Below, piece by piece: positions 1-13,169 of a stretch of 64,000 nucleotides of DNA. Made by a program: the position numbers and the translations under genes. Source of the DNA: Arbacia lixula. Taxonomy: Eukaryota > Echinodermata > Echinoidea > Arbacioida > Arbaciidae. Below the pieces are notes generated by a model that did no database searches, was not told the origin of the DNA, and saw only the letters and a program-made list of their open reading frames with translations. Each line of letters starts with the position of its first letter. The stretch's first letter is position 1. Location of the stretch: contig OZ022577.1 in NCBI GenBank assembly GCA_963669155.1, forward strand, positions 11,311,395-11,375,394, in the 5' to 3' direction.

Positions 1-2000
1 CCTGTAATTCCTGTCCCGAAACTGAAAATGAGCAAAGGAACCGCCAACACAGAGAGTCGCGCGAGACGTCCGCCATTTCTTGTTCATAAGAGCGCGGAAG
101 ACGGAGAAAATCAGCTGGAAAGAAAGCAGGGGGAGAATTATTGGCTAGGAGGTAATTACTGGCACGGGGAAAAGATGGGGATACCGGATAAATCCAGACG
201 ACTTATTACCGTCCAAGTTACTAACACGACCAATTAAGTCGATGAAAAGGGTTAATATGGCGTAAAGATGCTGCTGCGTAGTTCAGGGTTGTTGGCGTAT
301 AGGAAGGGGATTGCGATGTGGGAAAGGATAGGTCTAAGAAAGCAAGAAGGATTATGAAATTGTGGATTCCGTAACAAACTATGACGATGTCACGGTTTAT
401 GATGCTAACCATCGATGTTTTATATAGTTGAGTAGAATGGAGTATATCAGGTAGATTTTTCTCGGTATATTGGGTGGTAATATAAAGATGACTCCATTGT
501 GTCGTTATAAAGAAAGAGAGAGAAGATAGTGAGAGCGAGAGAGTGAGAGAAGCGAACGGAGTGATAGACGGTTACGATAGAGAATTAGACAGAGAGACGG
601 GTGGAAGAGAGAAATGGGGGAGAGAATTATGAAGCATGATAATTCCTTTTCACATAATGTCTAAATGTTTGATAAAGCTTAAGCCTGATTAGGCAGCCTC
701 AATGCCAGCATCCATCCTTAAAGCTCTAATTTGTGGAGATCTCTCCCTTTCTCCCTCCCTCTCTCTCTCGTCGCTTTCTTGGCTTTCTCCTGATCGCATC
801 TCGTCATCTCAGGCATGCCTCCCTTCCTTTACCCCTCTCTGCATGGGCTTTCTTCCCGAATCACTCGGTCAATATTCCTCATCAATATTATACAGGTCAC
901 TGCGGCTCTCGACTCAAAAAGGCCTCTCAAAACCATATCTGTTTTGTTTCTATCAATAGCGCAATGAACAAACAACTATTTAAAAGAGAATGCATGAAGC
1001 TGCTAATTGCAAAGTAAATAGGGGACATTTGGCGATCGCAAACCAGGAAGACGAGAAAATCTACAAATGGCGTAGAAAGAAAGAAATCCATACCAAGGTT
1101 GCCTTTCGTAGGAGAATACTGACAACAAATGAGCAATCGATATTACTTGGATTGGTTATTGTTTTGTATTTACGATCACTCTACGATATCCTAAGGATAC
1201 ACACAATTCTGCAAGACAATAAGACTTGTATCCAATCGATTCTGCTTTCTTTCCTGGAGTAGTTGTCTCGACGGTAATTTAGTATTTGTGTTCGCATGGA
1301 ATTGCAGCAAGTCATATAATTTATTTATCTCATAATGTGACTATATTTTGTTTTAGCGAGTAACATTGATGATCCCATCATTGCAGTTTAAATCCATTTT
1401 TATTTGTTGTCCTTATTCTCATTCCGTTATATCTAACATTGCGTATTTATGTGTTTAAATCTTTCAGGGTTTTTTTTCTTCTTTTCGTATTTCTTCATGT
1501 TTCCACACCAGTGTCTTTATTCTTTCTTTAACCGTTTTCTCTTTCTTTCTTTTCACTTTCACTATCATTTTACCTTCCTCCATTTCTTTTTCCATTTCAT
1601 TTTACTGATTTGATTTTGTCTCCTCCTCCTCAGCCTGGTTGCTTCAAATACATGATAAAATATTACATCGTCCCTTTTGCACGACAGTTATTACTGAAAA
1701 AAAAAAGCTTTTAAGAGCAAAATGCATATTATCCTGTTATGAAAGAACACTCATTCATCTACTTCAAAAAAGAGTTCCTCGAAATTGCCTCTAGCAGTGT
1801 TTTCTCTACGAATTGTACCGATTCTATAATCACGATTATACGGCAGTATTCCACTTCACTGATCAAACACTGCGCGAGCTCTTTTCTTCGAGTGGTGTTA
1901 GAATAAACTTGAAGTTCTTGACTGTGACGTCATCACTGAATGAGATTTGCGAGTGAGTGATAACGATATACTAGTAAGTACGGTGACATCTCAACCACAG

Positions 2001-2206
2001 ACCCGCAGTGGGCCAGGATATGGGTCCTTGTACGCGACGATCAGTGGTGTGGATACCACTCTGTGACTGCTTCCGTTCGCCCCAGTGACGCCTCGCTGGC
2101 AAAGGCGCTGGCGTCTCGCTCTATCCTTCTGTCCAAGCCATCGGAACCGGATCCTCCTAGGAGTTCAGCGATACTAATCGCACTTAATTTCAAAGAAATA
2201 TACTAA
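2001..2206 (+). other. Coding-like open stretch, possible exon of unknown gene
   Basis: After a possible acceptor (…CCACAG at 1995-2000) a frame stays open to a TAA at 2204-2206. It is richer in GC than its surroundings and encodes a peptide including WARIWVLVRDDQWCGYHSV followed by a Ser/Pro-rich tail. There is no methionine and the frame opens only at 1964, so it would have to be an internal or terminal exon. The antisense strand also has a shorter open frame here. I do not recognise the family. It may be a real exon or chance. Confidence 0.25.
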
Positions 2207-2837
2207 GAGAAGAAAAGTGTGGATTGGGGGAGGCGTCATTTGATTCCTGACTGTAGTTTCCGTCTATTCATAATGAAGAGGTTTGATCCGCGGATTGGAT
2301 TAGTAAAAGTGTAGGACTGGGTCATGTATTCCGTTTGCCGCTTTCCGTATATCATTAAAACAGTCATACATATTGGATTAGCATTGCATGCCCCTTGATA
2401 CTTTGTATATGATAGTTTGTTTGCTCTTGTGTGTATATGTCTGTATGTTTGTGTATGTGTATATGCGTGTGTGCGTGCGTGCCATGTATAAGACTTTGTA
2501 AATGTTATTGAATATCTTTGACAGTGTGATGTTCGCCAAAGTATAAAACTCGTCAAGCAGGTTGCAATATCCATAAAACCAGAAGATATATACATCTTTG
2601 AGACGCTATAATAAAGTAATGAAATATTTTTCAATTCCGTTTCATTATGACGATTTTGTTGCACTTTTCCCCAATGATCCCCTTCCTATTATACACACCC
2701 GCCCGGCGTATTTCGCGCGTTCTTCGGCTCCTTTGCACTCTCGGGCCTACGTCTCGGTTCCCGCGCATTTTAGGGTGCACTTTTTATTACCTGCGTGTCG
2801 TCTGCACTTTGCTCCTTGACAGAGTGTATGAAAGGGA

Positions 2838-2853
2838 GGGGGGGGGGGGGGGG
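2838..2853 (+). repeat. Poly-G run
   Basis: A run of 16 G preceded by a purine-rich stretch. Length is uncertain because such runs are unstable and hard to sequence. Confidence 0.9.
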
Positions 2854-5800
2854 TTCGGGGGTCGCGAAGAGACCTCGGCGATCTTTGAGAGATAACCTGT
2901 GTGATTAATGTGATTATTAATCCTAATCAGATTAATCGGGGAGCATTAAGGGACTATCAAAGTATCAGGTTGATCTAGAAAAAAAATGTTCAGAAAGAAG
3001 GAAATTGCTCGATATGTAATGTTGAAATTCTAATCACCTTGTAATTTTGTGTATGCACTTCATTATTATAAAGATTAGCATATTTTTTCAATGGAATACT
3101 TCCTAGATTTTAATAGGTTTGTTTTCTTACCTCACACCGTTGTATAGTGCTAGATAGTAATATGGTCGTTTCGAATTTCATTAAGAATTAATGTACACAT
3201 CTTGCTCTCTTATCATACAGGGATGGTATGATAAAACTAGTAGTCGTGATGTTTCCCAGTTTGACATCACTTATCTGGCAAAATAACATTATTATAACGC
3301 GATATTCACACATGAGTCATCTTGAAACTATTTAAGAAATTATTTCTGTCTATGCTAATACGTTAACATTCGTTTTAACAACTTATCACCATGCCTATTA
3401 GAAAACGACAATCCTGTCATACAAATCTTAGGTCAATCTTTAGAAATGATTAATATAGTAGCTTTGCAAGATCTAGTAGATTTAGCTCAGGTTGAGAAGA
3501 AGAAAGAAACAATTCCACGAAATGTGGCAGTTTTATGAGATGATAAATACAAATGATTGAGAGATTGATATGTGAAAAAGATATAAAGAGGACCACACCC
3601 TAGTCACGTGTCCAGCGTGAGTGGATCCGGTGTGCATGGTGTGAGTGACGATAGCTCCAGGGCGTGGCGAGAGAGAGGGGTGTGTTGTGGTCACCATGGT
3701 GAATGAAATATGAGATATCGACGTTTTACAATGATTGGCTCAACAAAGACCAATTTGTATAAGAGATCTATATCGCCGCACCTCGGCGCCACGAAGTTTC
3801 AGTTCTAACATGTCTATTGTGGTGAATTAGTTGTACATTATTTTTCGCAAAATTATTTGCTTTTATAATGTTCCATATTTTTCTTTCCAAAACACTCGTG
3901 GCTAATTATGCAATGTGAATAAACAGGATGCAAGATTTGAGAGAATTGATCGCATTTCTTGACAATCACCCTCTGGAGAATTTCTTCAAGTAGTCAAAAA
4001 ACACTTATGATGATGATACAGACCAACGGTACATCCTAAGCCTAAATGTGATAAATTATTTCACAACTATAACAATTTACATTATTAATATATATTTATT
4101 TTGATACAATTTAATATTGTAGACTTCACATAGGCCTGCATGCGCACTGATGTCTATCGTGCACTAAATGATTTCTATGAAACACACTACATATTTCCTG
4201 AAAGCCATGTTTTCTTTCATAATAGTGATCTTAATACAATGTGATGCTTATTATATCGGGTTTTATTTCATAGTAATGCATATATTTATAGGCCCTAAAA
4301 TCTGCTACTAACGTTAATGTTATTGTGTGATTTTTGTTAATTTTCTTTCTCCTCTTCCTTCTCTTTTTTTTTTACTATAAAGACTCTGTGCTCAACGAAG
4401 GAAGGAAGTAATGTGAGACAAATCTTATCCCCGAAAAGAGGAAGGGAAGGCAAAGAGAGCTAACCGATATGCGGATTGGTTCCTCACTGCTAATCCTAGT
4501 CGGTTAACTCTGCATTAATTCCATAATCATCCCAGCTAAGCTCCCGTCTTCTTTCCCGAAAACCTCGCAACTTGTCACTTTCAATGGAAATCAAACGTTT
4601 GAGCAGATTTAGCAAATATCGTGCAAAGAATATCACTTTACTTGGCAATTTCCACAATTTGATATTGTGTAGAACAACACCATAGGTCGACCTTGGCACA
4701 GACAAGCCAAAAGTGCAGCGCGCCGACTAAACACTACAGGGTGTGCCAAAAAACACACAGACAGACTCATTTCGCAGGTACACAAACTCATGGGATACCA
4801 TTCATTTCGATCTGCGTTGCTGTTGATTGACATGAAAGAAATCAGAGTTGTTCACAAAATGATTGATAAACGATGTTTTTAGGTAACAGCCTTACCTCTT
4901 TGTAACAGTGTTGATGATAAAATTACATTCCGAAAAATGTCAATGTTATGAATATTTTTAAATCAAGAGTAACGAGAGAGAAATGAGGAAGGTCCATACA
5001 ACTCTATAATTGACTTTCAAATCATTACTACAAACTCAAATGTATGCACATTTTCACATATACTTATTTAGAATGATCTTCAAAATCAAAAACGCAACAT
5101 GCATTTCATATTGATGAGAAATCTTCCACTAAATCATCATAAGTAGTATTTGTATTAATACGTGAACCAATATTTGTATTAATGTAAGAATGGAATTGCA
5201 TTTTAACCTTTGATGAATTGTATAACATTTAGCACACAACCATGTTTTGGAGATAGTAGGCCTAAGTTTCGTTTTTGCAACTAGTAAACGAGTGTAATCT
5301 TCGCTGTTTACATGAATTTCGATCTGACAAAACAACATTATTTTTCTGTAATATGTGGTGTAATATTGTAAATACGTTTGCTTTCAGAATTTCTGAAAGT
5401 GAAATAAACATTTGAAAATAATTGGGCACGACTAATTCCAACAATTTGTTATTCAAAAAACTCAAGCATTCTTATCACTTCTATGAAGCGTACGAGATGA
5501 CAATTCATATAAATTGTTTTTAAACGTGACTCAGCCTGAATGACTTTGTATTCAACCACATGATTAAACGTTTTACAGACCTGCCACCATAAAAGTAGTT
5601 TGTGAACATAAAATAAAGCTTTTTCTGAAGACACATAACCATTTCGTCAATTTGTAGAAAATATCTTAGAAACTAAACGAGAGTCGAAGCATCATACACT
5701 GGGGGAGGAGGGGGTCGTCTCTAACGATATTGCCAAATAGTGGTGAGGATGTGATTGGATAGGATGTATTATATTCTGGGCTATTCTCAAAAGAGAAATA

Positions 5801-8800
5801 TCCTTTCAGAGAGAGAGAGATGTTTTCAACTTCAATCGATGAAACCATGCATAATTATAGCTTCAGATGTAAGCAAAATATCACACACATCCGAAAGCTG
5901 AAAGTAGCATTATCGAAAGTCGACCTGGCAACGCACGGTCATGAAAAACACAACAGAGTCATTACAATTCATTAATTAAAATTATGAAACATCGCCCTTC
6001 CAATAGAGTGTGAACATGTACATGATGTGTGGTGTACACATTACACTTACTTAAGCTAACCTCTTATATCAGAAACACGATATACATTTCTTCACATATG
6101 GTAAATATTCAATTTAATGTAAGTAGTCTTTGGATCACAAAAAGTGTTTTTTGTCAACATGACATATAAATTGCATTTAAATTGCTTTGTTGAAAGTCAT
6201 AAAGCTTACCACACAAAATGATATCTTCAAGGAGGGAATATCTTTAAAATTTATCTACTTTTATAGTAGTCGTTCTTGCATGCATTTTGATTTTAAAAAT
6301 AAAAAGATTAGATTTCTTTAAGCAATGTGTAGTACAACATTGCAAATCACGTGTTTGTAGGTGTGTATGTGTGTTTAGTCTTGTATTTTGATAGAATCAC
6401 AGAAGAGAGGAGAGAGAGACGGAAAGGAAAAGATTATATATAGCTATATTATGTTTTTTTCTTATCCCGTTTGTGTATGTATATGTGTGTTTGCTTCCAT
6501 TCTTATGAAATCTTTTTAAATTAAGGGGAGAGGGGATACAAAAAAGGAGAAAGGGAGAGTGTGTGGTGGTCTTACAATTTAATACATTCAGTTGAGAGAG
6601 AGATAGACTAACAGAAAGACAAAATGATATAGAGAGTTGTCTGAATGCACTAATAGAGCTTACGGACGTGATAAAGATAATGATGGGGTATAGGAAATCA
6701 AAATTAATTGCCAGATTGTGTCATCATTTACATATAATTTCATGCCTGAATGATAGTATGATTATCACATCTCATCAAGTTTTTATTTTAACCAGGGAAT
6801 TCACTGTAGAACGCTTCAAACCAGCTGGTACTGCTTGGCGGTTTCGACTGATCTAGTTTGTTGTGCACCACTGAACCATCCATCTTGCTACGGAGATTCT
6901 GTTTTGACAAAAGTTGTTTAGCAGTCTCTCCTTTTCGACCTGAAAACGTACATGTACACTCTCTCATATCATACGCCCTCTTTGTTACGACTGAATGATG
7001 ATATTGCTCTTCTACGCGCTGTTTTTCATACCCTTTCTTCCAAAGCTCATCATGTTTTCCATCTCAAAACGCAAACAAAAGTCGTCCGCTTTGTGTTGTT
7101 TTGTCCCGGAGACAATGCGACGTTATCTTAACTATGATATTGAACTCTAATCGACATAGACCGAAAACATAATGATCCCCTATTGTCAGCACGTACAATC
7201 TCTTTGGATGATCTTAATACACACGTTAAAAGTACATATCAATTCAGAGAACAGCGCATACACAAATTAGAAGGGATTTATCATGTTTGTGTATTGTTCG
7301 TTCCTTACTTTATCTATGGAGGTTCAGTAACACTGTGGCGCACATGTGTTTTTATCTACATTACTTTGATCTGTGTCGTCTGCGAACTAGGCGCGTTTCG
7401 GTTCGGAGACGGTGACTTTCTGTGGTGTAACGCGAGAGCAAACGCGTGCCAACATCTGGTGTCACCCTATTATCCTCGCAGAAAAGTGAAATGACTATGC
7501 AAATAGCTATCACAGAGTTAGAAATGCAAATAGCAAGGAGAAAAAAGGGCGCCGACTTGAGTGGGCAATTTTAGATGTTAAAAAACATAATAGGCTAAAC
7601 CGATCTATAGATGGACGGCGAGATATTGTTTTATATAGTATTGATGCAGATTTTTAATGAGTCCTTGGCGTCAATGCGAAATTGGCATGTGTTTCTTATA
7701 ATGGCATTATTGTTGTGAGATTTTTTGCGAAATACGATATGGTTCACGTGTTAGGCTATATCATGAGATATGCAGAATTAATGAATTTTCAGCCACCACT
7801 CAAACATGTTTTGTAGAGCCTTCAAGTTCTGGCAAAAGAGTTTCACATTTTCCAAGATTACGTTCTTTCCGTCACGCATGCGCACAAGCTGGCCATCAAC
7901 GCTGAACACAGGTGAAATTGAAGTGTCCCGGCGTGCGTGGGGTTGCTAAATGGGGGATGGTGTTCTGAAAGTCGGATATGGGAAGAAATAATGACATTGA
8001 GGGATTATATTTCACCATTGCGCGTTTTTCTTAGCATTAACATAATAATGTGTCATTAAAAGGAATACACTTGCTTTCTTTCGTTTTCAGAGGGATTGAT
8101 TACTATGGCTATAATTATGCAAGGATTACAGGTTTCGAATTGACTCCTGTATCTTTAGCCTATACACTATACACTATATATCATATGTCAGGGTCTTTCT
8201 GTCCCCAAACTTTCCAAAGCTTGTATATTTCTTCCTTACATTTAGTTGGATGTAAAGTGGTCATTATTAAATCTTTAACATACACAGGATATTGTTTACT
8301 GGTTACGTATTCAATGTAATATATGTGTTGTATACACTTACCCCTTTTCAACGAGACTCTGTACTCTGCAATTGACAGAAATACTGGATAAGAAATCCAG
8401 ACGTCTGAACATTTTACAAATTAATGCTGGCAGTCATGCTGCCTAAGAATCGTTTGATCACAGGCAACATTCACCAATACATCGGATTTTGTCAAACAGT
8501 CATATGAGTAGCATGTCCTCCAAAAGTACGGGAGGGCAATATATGTTTTTGATGACATAGCCATTATACATGTGTCCACTCTTTGCTGACGATGCATATA
8601 AGATTTTTAAAAAAAGACCTCATACCGTTCAACTGTATTATTTTATTGAACAAAAACGATGCTGTATTTCTATATATTTCATAATGATCTCTAAGCTTTT
8701 CAGCAGGTTTTATCTTAGTACTCGTAAATTATTCACCTCCCTATTTGCCATGGTCTCCATTGCAAGGATAACACACACGCCAGAAATCAATTTATGGTTG

Positions 8801-9109
8801 TGTAAACTGTTGCTCTTGTGCGCGTGCTAGCGCCTCTATAATGTTTTGGAAATTATTATTAGCTTTAGGTAATTAGATATTTAACAACATCTGCCGATTG
8901 CGATGTTTTCCCGTTGAAATCAAAGATTGGTTATTAATCTTTGTAATTACAGAACTATCTCGAGACAGTTTTCCATTAACGGACTAATGGGGTAGTGTGT
9001 TAATGGCATACTAAATGTAAGGTATATCATTCGTGAATTATGGAACACACTGTCGTGGCGGGACCATTCTACCATCTTCACGAATCCCGATTTCATGTTA
9101 ATGTGATAC

Positions 9110-9113
<4 letters not shown>

Positions 9114-9157
<44 letters not shown>
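9114..9157. repeat. (AT)n microsatellite
   Basis: About 22 perfect AT units. Open frames of Tyr-Ile repeats on both strands here are artefacts of the repeat. Confidence 0.95.
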
Positions 9158-9160
<3 letters not shown>

Positions 9161-9617
9161 ATCATTTTGAAATGATTTATTCCTGTGAATCATATAATCA
9201 ATCAGCTGAAAAACTCTGCCATGACCTGTAATCAGTACTTTTACTACCTCCTATCTTGAATCCGCAATATTCATTTGTTACATCTTTTTAATACATCATT
9301 TTGATAGTTTTGTTTTCTTTCCCCCATTTGTGACATTTACTTTTAATGTGTAATCTATTCACAGTTGTACTATATTCCACATTTACGTTGCAAAGGTGTC
9401 TTTTATTATATTTATGGCCTTTCGTTTTATCATAATTGTGTTTGTTTTGTGACACGGGTGTGCTGAGAAGGTTTTGTAAGAAGTATAAGTAGTAGAATCT
9501 TGATTGATTTATCTTCTTCGTGAATTAGTTGTTTTCATCCTCCCCTTTCCTTCTCTCTCTGTATCTTTCTGACTGTCTGTCTATCTCTGCCTGTCGGTAT
9601 CTCTCACCCTTCCCCTA

Positions 9618-9619
<2 letters not shown>

Positions 9620-9661
<42 letters not shown>

Positions 9662-9677
9662 ACTCTCTTTCTCTCTC

Positions 9678-9752
<75 letters not shown>
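9620..9752. repeat. Compound C-run, (CT)n and (TA)n microsatellite
   Basis: A poly-C stretch leads into a long, slightly interrupted CT array and then a perfect TA array from about 9726. The Ser-Leu-rich (plus) and Arg-Glu-rich (minus) open frames across it come from the repeat and are not genes. Confidence 0.95.
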
Positions 9753-11355
9753 GTTTTTCTCTCCCCACCCCCTCTCTCTTTCTCTCACTTTCTTCTGCAT
9801 TTTGTGCACAAAGATATATAATCATGGGCATAATGTATCTAAAAGAAAGTTCTTCTCTTTTTGATCACCCTGTAGCGAAGGATAACAAAACAATTGTGCT
9901 TCATAAAGGGTCTGAGTGAGTGAAATCTGCTAAGGTAATTGTCCTTGCACCAAGCACACCAATTTCTCCTCTACATATGAGTGCGACCTTGGCGTACAGC
10001 TAATCACTCAATTAATTCACACGTTCTCTGCTCTTTCCTTGAGCCAGTTTTTATCGCTTTTCTGCCATTATTAGGACTAACTAAAACCGTGAGATTGTGC
10101 TCAAGTCTCTCCACACCTTGTCTCCCTTGCTACGTGTGTAAATGTATTTTGTGTGTGTTTAATGTATATTGTACCAGTTGACAGAAAATTTAAGGGTTTA
10201 CAAGTATAAGTGTATTGAAACAAGACATGATTTAATATTATTGATACTTTTCCAAGAAATGAATTGATACTTGTTCATGTTATTTTATTTCACTTCGTAC
10301 AATGATTATGACATGTCAACAAATCATGATATAATGTTTATATATTTGACTTCCGTGTTGTGAAAAAGGAAAATGCTTTTAATGCTGATTGAAGGAAAAT
10401 CAATGTATTCAAATCAGCCTCTAGCTGGTCTTACACATCATAACGTGAGAATGACGAAATCCTTTTGATTTTTCTTTTTTTTCTGAACAACGTGGATACC
10501 ATAGTCCAGTAGGCGTTATCGATCATTCTTCAAGTTTATCATGTTAATAAAGTAAAATGATGACGTAATATTCCAGGTTGTCATACTCTTTTAATCGTCT
10601 TCTTGTCACGCTAATCAAGACGTATTCACGACAGGCTATCATATTTTTCCCGTTGGCAGAAAACCCTATATCTTACCAAAATGTGATTTGTGTATATTAT
10701 TTAAAACTATAAAATATAACATCATCAAATAGCACATTTTACCCCCACCCGACCTCCGCCTGCCACTGGAACAATTTGTAACATTAATGTTGCTAAATAT
10801 GTTACTCATTGCGGCACTAGCCAATATTAATGCTGTCACATCATTGTGCTTATTTTCTTACTCTAGTTCGCCAGCGACACAATAATGGTGTTCCATTATC
10901 CACTATCTATCCCCCATCTATCAAATAAACACTAAGGGCGAAGTAATACAATGTTAATTAGTGACATATTCTACACCGTGAATACTTCTGCCTAATCACA
11001 AAGGCCTGAAAATCACCTCTTACGATGCAGAAGTCGCATTATGGAACTAAACCACCAACAGTCATCACTTACTCGGGAAGAAAGATACCTTGAACTTTTC
11101 AACGTTTCCTTGATCGCAGAGGATGTACTGTACCAAGCCGCAGTACTTTTCTCCCCATGCCTCAGACTTTTAATCGCTACCTCGGACAAGTTCTCATCGA
11201 ATAGTTTGGTGTATGGGCGCACGCCTCTAATTCAAATCACGGGATCCCCCGAAAGCGTACCAAAGATGACTTTGTCGTTACATAAATATTCATATGAAAT
11301 CAGTTGAACATCTTTGAACAATTTTGTACGCATAAGTATAACCAGTGATATCAGT

Positions 11356-11523
11356 GCTCCAGGGCTATGCTGCATATATTTTTTTAATTATTATAATTTA
11401 CCATCAATGATAACTACCATGGTAACAGCCAATGAACTCTCCTAACTGCACATGTTGCCATGGTATTTACAATTGATGGTAAGTTGCAACAATTAAAAAT
11501 CTTTATACAACATGGTCCAGAGC
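11356..11523. mobile_element. Foldback element, ACCATCAATG family (copy 1)
   Basis: The ends are inverted repeats (GCTCCAGGGCTATGCTGCATA against the complement of TATACAACATGGTCCAGAGC). Inside are the inverted blocks TTTACCATCAATGATAACTA and TTTACAATTGATGGTAAGTT. Related copies lie near 30521-30663 and 36661-36813. The size, symmetry and lack of coding capacity fit a MITE. Confidence 0.6.
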
Positions 11524-12113
11524 AGTGCAATGGTTGAGCAAAAATACAGTAGCTCCGTGATTAAATTAATGGGGACTTTAATATGAAGGTGCACTTTGAG
11601 CACCTGCAATTTTGAGTAAATTAGCTGGTAGGCTCAGTTTCAGGCTTTGAACCAAAAAAAAATGCCGGACACTTGCCTAAAATATTTCCATGAGGGAAAC
11701 ATAAATGAATGAGCTATTTGTGACGAAAGCTATGTTTAGCATCTTTATTGCCATGTATTTTTCATGATTCGTCTTAATTCTCATCTTTAATACATAACCC
11801 TGTAAGGAAAAATGATTCCAGGCGTGTGACCTGTATACCTGTATACTACTAGTACACCACGACGAGGCCGAGGGACCTCTGGTGGTGACAATACAGGAGA
11901 CAATGGGAGCTGAAAAGTACAGTCACTCCGTCGCGTCTCGCGACTTTCGTTTTACCACCACTGCACTCACAGTCGGGCATTCCGAGCAGGCAAGCACAGG
12001 CAGGCAACGACAAGGCCCAAGGCTTTCCGTCACCGTGTCACCCAATATCAAAATAGAAACTTCTAAAGATGGAATCTCAATCAGTGTTAGCACGATATCA
12101 CGGGCGGCGTGGT

Positions 12114-12179
<66 letters not shown>
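12114..12179. repeat. (CT)n microsatellite
   Basis: Over 30 perfect CT units. The open frame leading into it from 11882 has no recognisable family. Confidence 0.95.
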
Positions 12180-12181
<2 letters not shown>

Positions 12182-13055
12182 CTCTGGTAGGTGAATGAGT
12201 GATTTGGTAATTATTAATTTTTCTATCCGTTTCTTTGGTTCTCTCTTTATTTTTGGTATTGTTCATTATATATCTGCAGTTAATTCATTTTTTAATCGTC
12301 TTGTTCTAATTACATTATTTTGTAATTTTGTACTTTCCTTCGTCACACCCCTTTTTTCTTTGATTTGAAAGTATTATGTTCCTTTTCTTTTTGTTTTATT
12401 TGTATCTATCCACCAATCCTCCATTCTTTTTTTTTTCACCGTTGTTCATGTTGTCTTGCTTTGCACGGTGCATTCCTTGGTAAGGAGTTGCCCATTCTCA
12501 AGCTTACCTTCACATCGTAGTCCGGTTGCAAGCGATATTAAAAATATTTTAGAAAAGAGGACAAAAGCGTTCAATAAAAAAGGAGGTAGATGGAGAGCAG
12601 GAAGAAAAGAAGGGAAAGAAAAGGTTTAAGTATAAAGTAGAAGGAGAAAGGAGGGAAACATAATTGGAAGGGGTTAAGATGAAGGGGGGGGGGGAGGTTG
12701 AGGAAAGGGTGAGGGGAGAACACATACTGGAAGGGGTGACCAGTGGTACTAGGAAGGGGGTCAGGAGAAGGGGTTGGTTAGGAAAAGGGACGAAGAGAGG
12801 TTCCAGAGAAGAGGAGATAGAGAAGAGGAGATAGAGAGTGGGAGCAAGAGCTTTCCGGAAAGACATGAAAAACAAGAGGAAAGACATATCAAAAACATAC
12901 ACACTCAAAAGGTAAACTAAACCCACAAAGGAAGAAATCCATGTCAGAAGGATGTGATAACAAAAAATATTGATCGTTAAAACGAGTGTAATAGGAAGTC
13001 ACCGAGTGCCCACTCAATGCCCTTGGCCTTCGCGTGTTGCAATCGTAAACACAAG

Positions 13056-13121
13056 ATGGCGCTATACCGCTTCGGCCAACGAAGTCTGCGCTGTCATCTC
13101 TTTCCCCGGTCCCCTTGTCGT
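13056..13121 (+). CDS. COA8: Candidate first coding exon of COA8 (mitochondrial leader)
   Basis: An ATG in a good context (cacaagATGG) opens 22 codons rich in Arg and hydroxylated or hydrophobic residues with no acidic residue (MALYRFGQRSLR…), typical of a mitochondrial presequence. A GTGTGT donor directly after codon 22 leaves phase 0, as the next COA8 exon at 15712 requires. Joined, the protein would be 192 residues, near the roughly 200 of vertebrate COA8. An in-frame ATG at 13017 could add 13 residues. Against it: the donor sits in a (GT)n tract, is not strong, and the intron would be 2.6 kb. This is inference from phase, composition and length, not from homology. Confidence 0.4.
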
Positions 13122-13146
13122 GTGTGTGTGTGTTGGAGGTGGGGTA

Positions 13147-13165
13147 GGGGGGGGGGGGGGGGGGG
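13147..13165 (+). repeat. Poly-G run
   Basis: 19 consecutive G, downstream of a short (GT)n tract. Confidence 0.9.
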
Positions 13166-13169
13166 CACT

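Larger units (their letters stand above)
1..13000. other. AT-rich region without a recognisable gene
   Basis: I find no protein family, tRNA or rRNA here. The open frames are short, lack splice support, and often run through simple repeats. Purine- and pyrimidine-rich tracts, homopolymers and microsatellites are frequent. The exceptions, listed separately, are a coding-like stretch at 2001-2206, a small foldback element at 11356-11523, and a few microsatellites. It could be intergenic, or part of a large intron of a gene beginning outside the window. Confidence 0.6.

Noticed and set aside
9529..9864. Ser/Leu-rich and Arg/Glu-rich open frames on both strands
   Set aside because: They are translations of the CT and TA microsatellites.
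11882..12190. 102-residue open frame ending in Ser-Leu repeats
   Set aside because: The last third is a CT microsatellite. The rest has no recognisable domain or splice support, though an untranslated or lineage-specific exon cannot be excluded.
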